Source: JBFHER01 sp041584055 (lineage in GTDB: Bacteria > Bacteroidota > Bacteroidia > Bacteroidales > UBA5342). From it: a DNA stretch of 11,343 nt. A program made the position numbers and the translations under genes. Below, piece by piece: positions 7,975 through 11,343 of the stretch. Location: the NCBI GenBank assembly GCA_041584055.1, contig JBFHER010000112.1, positions 1-11,343 of the forward strand, written 5' to 3'. Below the pieces are notes generated by a model, which saw only the letters and a program-made list of their open reading frames with translations, did not search any database and was not told where the DNA came from. The first letter of the stretch is position 1, and the number at the start of each line of letters is the position of its first letter.

Positions 7975-8090
7975 AATTAAAAACTTGTTAGTAAAAATTT
8001 ATTCAATTAACAGAATTTATCTGCAATAAAAAAGGGTTTGTATTTAGAATTCGTTTGTTCACCATCTTTTAAATTTGACCTATAAAACGT
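7975..8090 (-). other. Upstream region of the fusion gene; no recognisable promoter box
   Basis: This AT-rich stretch between the stem-loop and the ATG of the PhoD-esterase gene should contain a promoter if the stem-loop ends the previous transcript. I looked for TAnnTTTG and a -33 TTTG on the minus strand and found no full match; the nearest is TAAATTCTG around 8014-8022, with one extra base. No ORF, dyad or strong Shine-Dalgarno site is evident. The bases before the ATG are A/T-rich, as is usual in Bacteroidetes. Confidence 0.25.
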
Positions 8091-8130
8091 AGAAACTGCT
8101 TAAATCGATCCTCTGATTTAAGCAGTTTCT
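8091..8130 (-). terminator. Stem-loop terminator after the T9SS-sorted protein gene
   Basis: AGAAACTGCTTAAAT (8091-8105) and its exact reverse complement (8116-8130) form a perfect 15-bp stem with a 10-nt loop. It begins 36 bp downstream of the TAA at 8167-8169. On the minus strand the stem is followed by ACGTTTTATA, a weak T-rich tail. Position and perfection fit a transcription terminator isolating the large secreted-protein gene from the phosphoesterase/esterase genes; the modest T-tract leaves room for it being an mRNA-stabilising structure. Confidence 0.68.
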
Positions 8131-8166
8131 TATTCAATCTAGTTGTTTATAATCAATGCCTATCGA

Positions 8167-11100
8167 TTATCTCACTAACATTTTAAGAACGGAACTTCCC
8201 TCTTTTTCAACAATTCGAACAAAGTACAAACCTCTGTCAAAATTAGCAGTAGAGATCGTCATCCTTTCGGAAACCTGACTAGAGTTATAAACCATACTTC
8301 CGGATAAAGAGATAATTTGAATTACGGAATTAGCCGGTACATTTTCGAGGTTTACAATATCTGTGGCAGGATTTGGATACAGATGAACCAAACTTCCAGC
8401 CATCACATTATCAACACCTGAGAAAGTGCCAACCTTTTCTGCTTCATCATCACCAACAAATATCAGATAGTATTTGGCGCTAAGTGTTCCGTCAGCCGAC
8501 GTCACCTGTACATAGTCATTCCATTTTGGTCTTCCTTCTGTACGTTCATAACCAGCAGAATTAAACAGTTTTATTTCGGCATTCCCTGGTGCATAAAGGT
8601 AACTCAACATGGCAGACACTGCTGTTCCGCCAGGAATACTGGTAATGTAACGAATTTCACCTTCAACCACATCATAGAAATTCGAAGTAATAAAGATGTC
8701 ATCCATTGGCTGAATGGGTTGTAAAGTATACAGCTTGCGTGCACCATTTTCAGCTACTACTTCAAACTGAAGACCGTCGAACACAAATGATTCCACATAC
8801 TGATATGTTGCTGTTGGTACTTCCATGGTTGAATCAATTTCCTGATCGTAACGAACATTTAAAAGTGTTACAGGAACTGTATCATCCATTACCACATTAA
8901 TTATAGAAAGTGGATTACATTCTACCCCTGCAAGAACATCAAGGATGCGTGCATCGTAACCGAAACCTGTTACAACATCGCCGTCAACTATAATATTCAT
9001 ACCGGCAACCTCAGATAAAGTCACATCGCCATTTAATGACCCGGCAACGATATTGTAGGTTGATGTATTTGTAAGATCTGCTGACTGAACGGACAAGATG
9101 TCGCCATCCACAAGTATTACATTGTCATCGGTTAACTCATTGCCTAAACGATAAATCTTCAAAGTCTGAGCAGGATCTGCCTTATTAATATTGGCCAGGA
9201 ATTCAAGTTTCGTTGGATTCCCCTCAACACCTTTAATCTGAAGGTTATGCTCATCACTGAAGCCAGAAGACACCTTGTAAATCGAAGAACTAACGGTTGA
9301 CAGATGCCAGGTAATTGGATTCATGTAGTGCGTTTTCAGGGTCTCTCTGATCTCATTAACCCGAATTAACTCGGCTTCCTGTTTTTCAGAATTCCATACT
9401 GCATTAGCGCTCCATGCACCTTTTTCCCATATCCACTGACAAGAATCAGGATGCCAGTGCCAACCTTCGCCATATGCTGTGGCTCCCTTCTGAACGAATG
9501 ATTTACGACGCAAACGAACACGGCTAGAATAGTTTATAGTACCCAACATCATATCAACACCCAGTTCATCTGCAGCACTTTGGTTAAACCAACCAGAAAA
9601 TGCCATGGTTTGTTGACCCGCATAATCCTGGTAAAACTGATATAATGAATCCTCTTCTGAAGGACGGCGAATCATATCCACCACCTCAAAGTCGGCTACA
9701 TCCATTCTTATTTTTGTACCGTTCTTAATAGAATCATTCAGAATTTTCAGAAGTAGGTATCCTGAATTCGTACCATGCTTCAATAAATTATTGCCAAACT
9801 TGGTTGCATTTGCAGCAAATTGACCCGGACTGTACTCGTTCAGTGTAAAGTCGTCTCCAATCAAAGAATCGGCAAGATTAACATCCACAATGTCTGCAAA
9901 AGTTCCTTCTCCTTGAGGATTTCTTGGATCGGTACTAAATGCTCCTATAACGAATTCCGAATTAGCTTGTACAACCGGTGTTACGTTGGCATCCTGCACA
10001 AAATAGCCTGGTTCTGCTGCCTTCCATCGTGACAAATCATATTTATAACCCGGAATGTAATATTTGCAGTCATTATTTGAAGGAATGGTATCGGATCCTA
10101 CCGAAGACTGTATGGTTCCCTCTACGGTACCACTTTTTGTATTCCAACTGCACAACATATAATTGCTTAAATCAAGTGGTACCGAGTTCGGATTGAAAAT
10201 GGCCACGTAATTATCCTGTGCCCGGGAACCACCAGGTTGTCTAAGTCCCTGACTTATAAAAGGTTCTGCGCCCTCAATTGGTTGTATCAGACTGAGATTG
10301 ATATCTTTATCAAACCTCACCCTATAAACTTTTTCTATGGTTCCGGATTCTGAGGTAACTGTGAATTTAGTTGTACGTTCTTCTTCGCTACCGGTAAGAT
10401 TTTTTGCCCTGTCAACTTTAATGGTTGCATTGCGGCTGTTTGGCATGGCAAAAAGGGCCGGAACTGAACTTCTGTTCGCCGATACTTTTAAAACCATAAA
10501 GGTATTCTCAGCTCCAAAACCTGGAAGTTCAGGGCTTTCCCATTCCCAGTAATACTCATCAGGATCAAGTTCATACTCAGGAAATGCAAGTGTTGCCAAA
10601 GTAGCGTCCTCACTTGGCTCATATGCGTTGGGTTTAATATAGTATTCTTTAACGTTTGAACCATCCGCAGAAGTAACTTTTAAAATGTCACCGTTCGTAA
10701 TCTCAGTCCTATTGGCATCACCGTCCACAGGCACAATTTGAATGCTTGCACTTGCCGGATAATCAATATCAAACAAAAAGGTATCAATGATTTGCTGAAA
10801 TGGCACATTCATAATGGTATCAATCACAGGATCATTATCTGTTACGATGATACTTGCATTATTGGCATATGCACCTGTTGTATAATTTTTAGCAATTTTA
10901 GGAAATACTTCGGCAACATCATCCGTTGGTCCGGTCACATTTATGATAAAATCCTGAGAACGCAGACTGGCACCAGTAACAAATAACCTCAGTGTATCTC
11001 CATTTTGTGCTGTTACAAAAGCAGAGTCTTCACTTACACCAGACTTGAAATACTGAAAAGCCATGCCTTCTCCCAATTGCAACCAGTTTTGAACCACATC

Positions 11101-11343
11101 ATCGAATCTTTTTGCCTCCCAGGGAAGGGTAAGTGTGTTCCCCTCAATAGAAACTTTTTCACTTTTAGGTGTAATGCTCATTTCATAATGTCCAAAATTT
11201 CCGGCTGTAGAAAAAGGTTCACGTCCCTGGGGTACAGGAATAACCATCCATTCTGAATTTGAAGCGGTAGTACCACGCGAATCATGCCAGTCCAGATTAG
11301 GCTCGGTTACACTGCTCTTACGAACCAATACATAAGAATTATA
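8167..11343 (-). CDS. Large LTD/cadherin-like repeat protein with T9SS sorting domain, 5' end outside window
   Basis: The frame is open to the right edge (1058 codons visible), so the N-terminus is missing; the in-frame TTG at 11328 is not a credible start because coding similarity continues through it. Residues below count from that TTG codon. The visible N-terminus (YVLVRKSSVTEPNLDW...SEW) looks like the end of a lamin-tail (LTD) domain, and about 350-660 contains a second LTD-like segment (NYVAIFNPNSVPLDLSNY, later RVRLRRKSFV). Between and after these are cadherin-like beta-sandwich repeats ending in motifs such as VTSADG...YYI (218-231), VTSESG...YRV (324-337) and VTSADG...YYL (942-955). 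The last ~80 residues (from about 975) are a type IX secretion type A sorting domain: LYPNPATD, an ISLSG strand, RGLYFVRI and a basic end, KMLVR. The protein is thus exported and likely surface-bound or released. I see no catalytic domain here; one could lie upstream. Role unknown: adhesion, binding or scaffold are options. Confidence 0.8.
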   Translation of the reverse strand, partial: YNSYVLVRKSSVTEPNLDWHDSRGTTASNSEWMVIPVPQGREPFSTAGNFGHYEMSITPKSEKVSIEGNTLTLPWEAKRFDDVVQNWLQLGEGMAFQYFKSGVSEDSAFVTAQNGDTLRLFVTGASLRSQDFIINVTGPTDDVAEVFPKIAKNYTTGAYANNASIIVTDNDPVIDTIMNVPFQQIIDTFLFDIDYPASASIQIVPVDGDANRTEITNGDILKVTSADGSNVKEYYIKPNAYEPSEDATLATLAFPEYELDPDEYYWEWESPELPGFGAENTFMVLKVSANRSSVPALFAMPNSRNATIKVDRAKNLTGSEEERTTKFTVTSESGTIEKVYRVRFDKDINLSLIQPIEGAEPFISQGLRQPGGSRAQDNYVAIFNPNSVPLDLSNYMLCSWNTKSGTVEGTIQSSVGSDTIPSNNDCKYYIPGYKYDLSRWKAAEPGYFVQDANVTPVVQANSEFVIGAFSTDPRNPQGEGTFADIVDVNLADSLIGDDFTLNEYSPGQFAANATKFGNNLLKHGTNSGYLLLKILNDSIKNGTKIRMDVADFEVVDMIRRPSEEDSLYQFYQDYAGQQTMAFSGWFNQSAADELGVDMMLGTINYSSRVRLRRKSFVQKGATAYGEGWHWHPDSCQWIWEKGAWSANAVWNSEKQEAELIRVNEIRETLKTHYMNPITWHLSTVSSSIYKVSSGFSDEHNLQIKGVEGNPTKLEFLANINKADPAQTLKIYRLGNELTDDNVILVDGDILSVQSADLTNTSTYNIVAGSLNGDVTLSEVAGMNIIVDGDVVTGFGYDARILDVLAGVECNPLSIINVVMDDTVPVTLLNVRYDQEIDSTMEVPTATYQYVESFVFDGLQFEVVAENGARKLYTLQPIQPMDDIFITSNFYDVVEGEIRYITSIPGGTAVSAMLSYLYAPGNAEIKLFNSAGYERTEGRPKWNDYVQVTSADGTLSAKYYLIFVGDDEAEKVGTFSGVDNVMAGSLVHLYPNPATDIVNLENVPANSVIQIISLSGSMVYNSSQVSERMTISTANFDRGLYFVRIVEKEGSSVLKMLVR

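Noticed and set aside
11326..11328. TTG as the start codon of the large secreted protein
   Set aside because: The frame is open to the window edge, the residues before it (YNSYV) continue an LTD-like strand, and no signal peptide follows the TTG. The real start must lie outside the window.
1..11343. CRISPR array, tRNA, rRNA, insertion sequence or phage features
   Set aside because: No regularly spaced direct repeats, cloverleaf-like segments, transposase motifs or terminal inverted repeats were seen on either strand.

Overview
The window looks like a piece of a Bacteroidota (Bacteroidetes) chromosome, moderately AT-rich. Evidence: a type IX secretion (T9SS) C-terminal sorting domain on the right-hand protein, a Bacteroidetes-type lipoprotein leader, one sequence fitting the TAnnTTTG -7 promoter box, A-rich translation starts rather than strong Shine-Dalgarno sites, and a carbohydrate-active enzyme cluster. 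All five real genes are on the minus strand, so transcription runs from high to low coordinates. I found no credible plus-strand gene, RNA gene, CRISPR array or mobile element.

Layout in transcription order. (1) 11343-8167 is the 3' part of a very large secreted, multi-domain beta-sandwich protein with lamin-tail-like (LTD) segments, cadherin-like repeats and a T9SS sorting tail; its 5' end is outside the window. A perfect 15-bp stem-loop (8091-8130) follows it. (2) 7974-5809 encodes an exported PhoD-type metallophosphoesterase fused to a C-terminal SGNH/SASA (CE6-like) carbohydrate esterase. (3) 5775-4270 encodes a second, paralogous PhoD-type enzyme without the esterase. (4) 4215-2374 encodes a lipoprotein alpha/beta hydrolase resembling acetylxylan esterases. 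(5) After a 191-bp gap with a possible promoter and two dyads, 2182-1 encodes the first 727 codons of a GH115 (alpha-glucuronidase-family) glycoside hydrolase that runs off the left edge and is missed by simple ORF calling because its stop is outside the window.

Genes 2-4 are spaced 33 and 54 bp apart and probably form one transcript, with the GH115 gene either in the same unit or behind its own promoter. All four carry export signals, so they probably act in the periplasm or at the cell surface. A coherent reading is a side-chain-removal module for a decorated acidic polysaccharide: two esterases (SGNH and alpha/beta hydrolase), an alpha-glucuronidase-like enzyme, and two phosphoesterase-fold enzymes of unknown substrate. 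The PhoD-esterase fusion and the PhoD pair beside GH115 are the most unusual parts. No SusC/SusD pair, sulfatase or regulator is in the window, so calling it a complete polysaccharide utilisation locus would go beyond the evidence.
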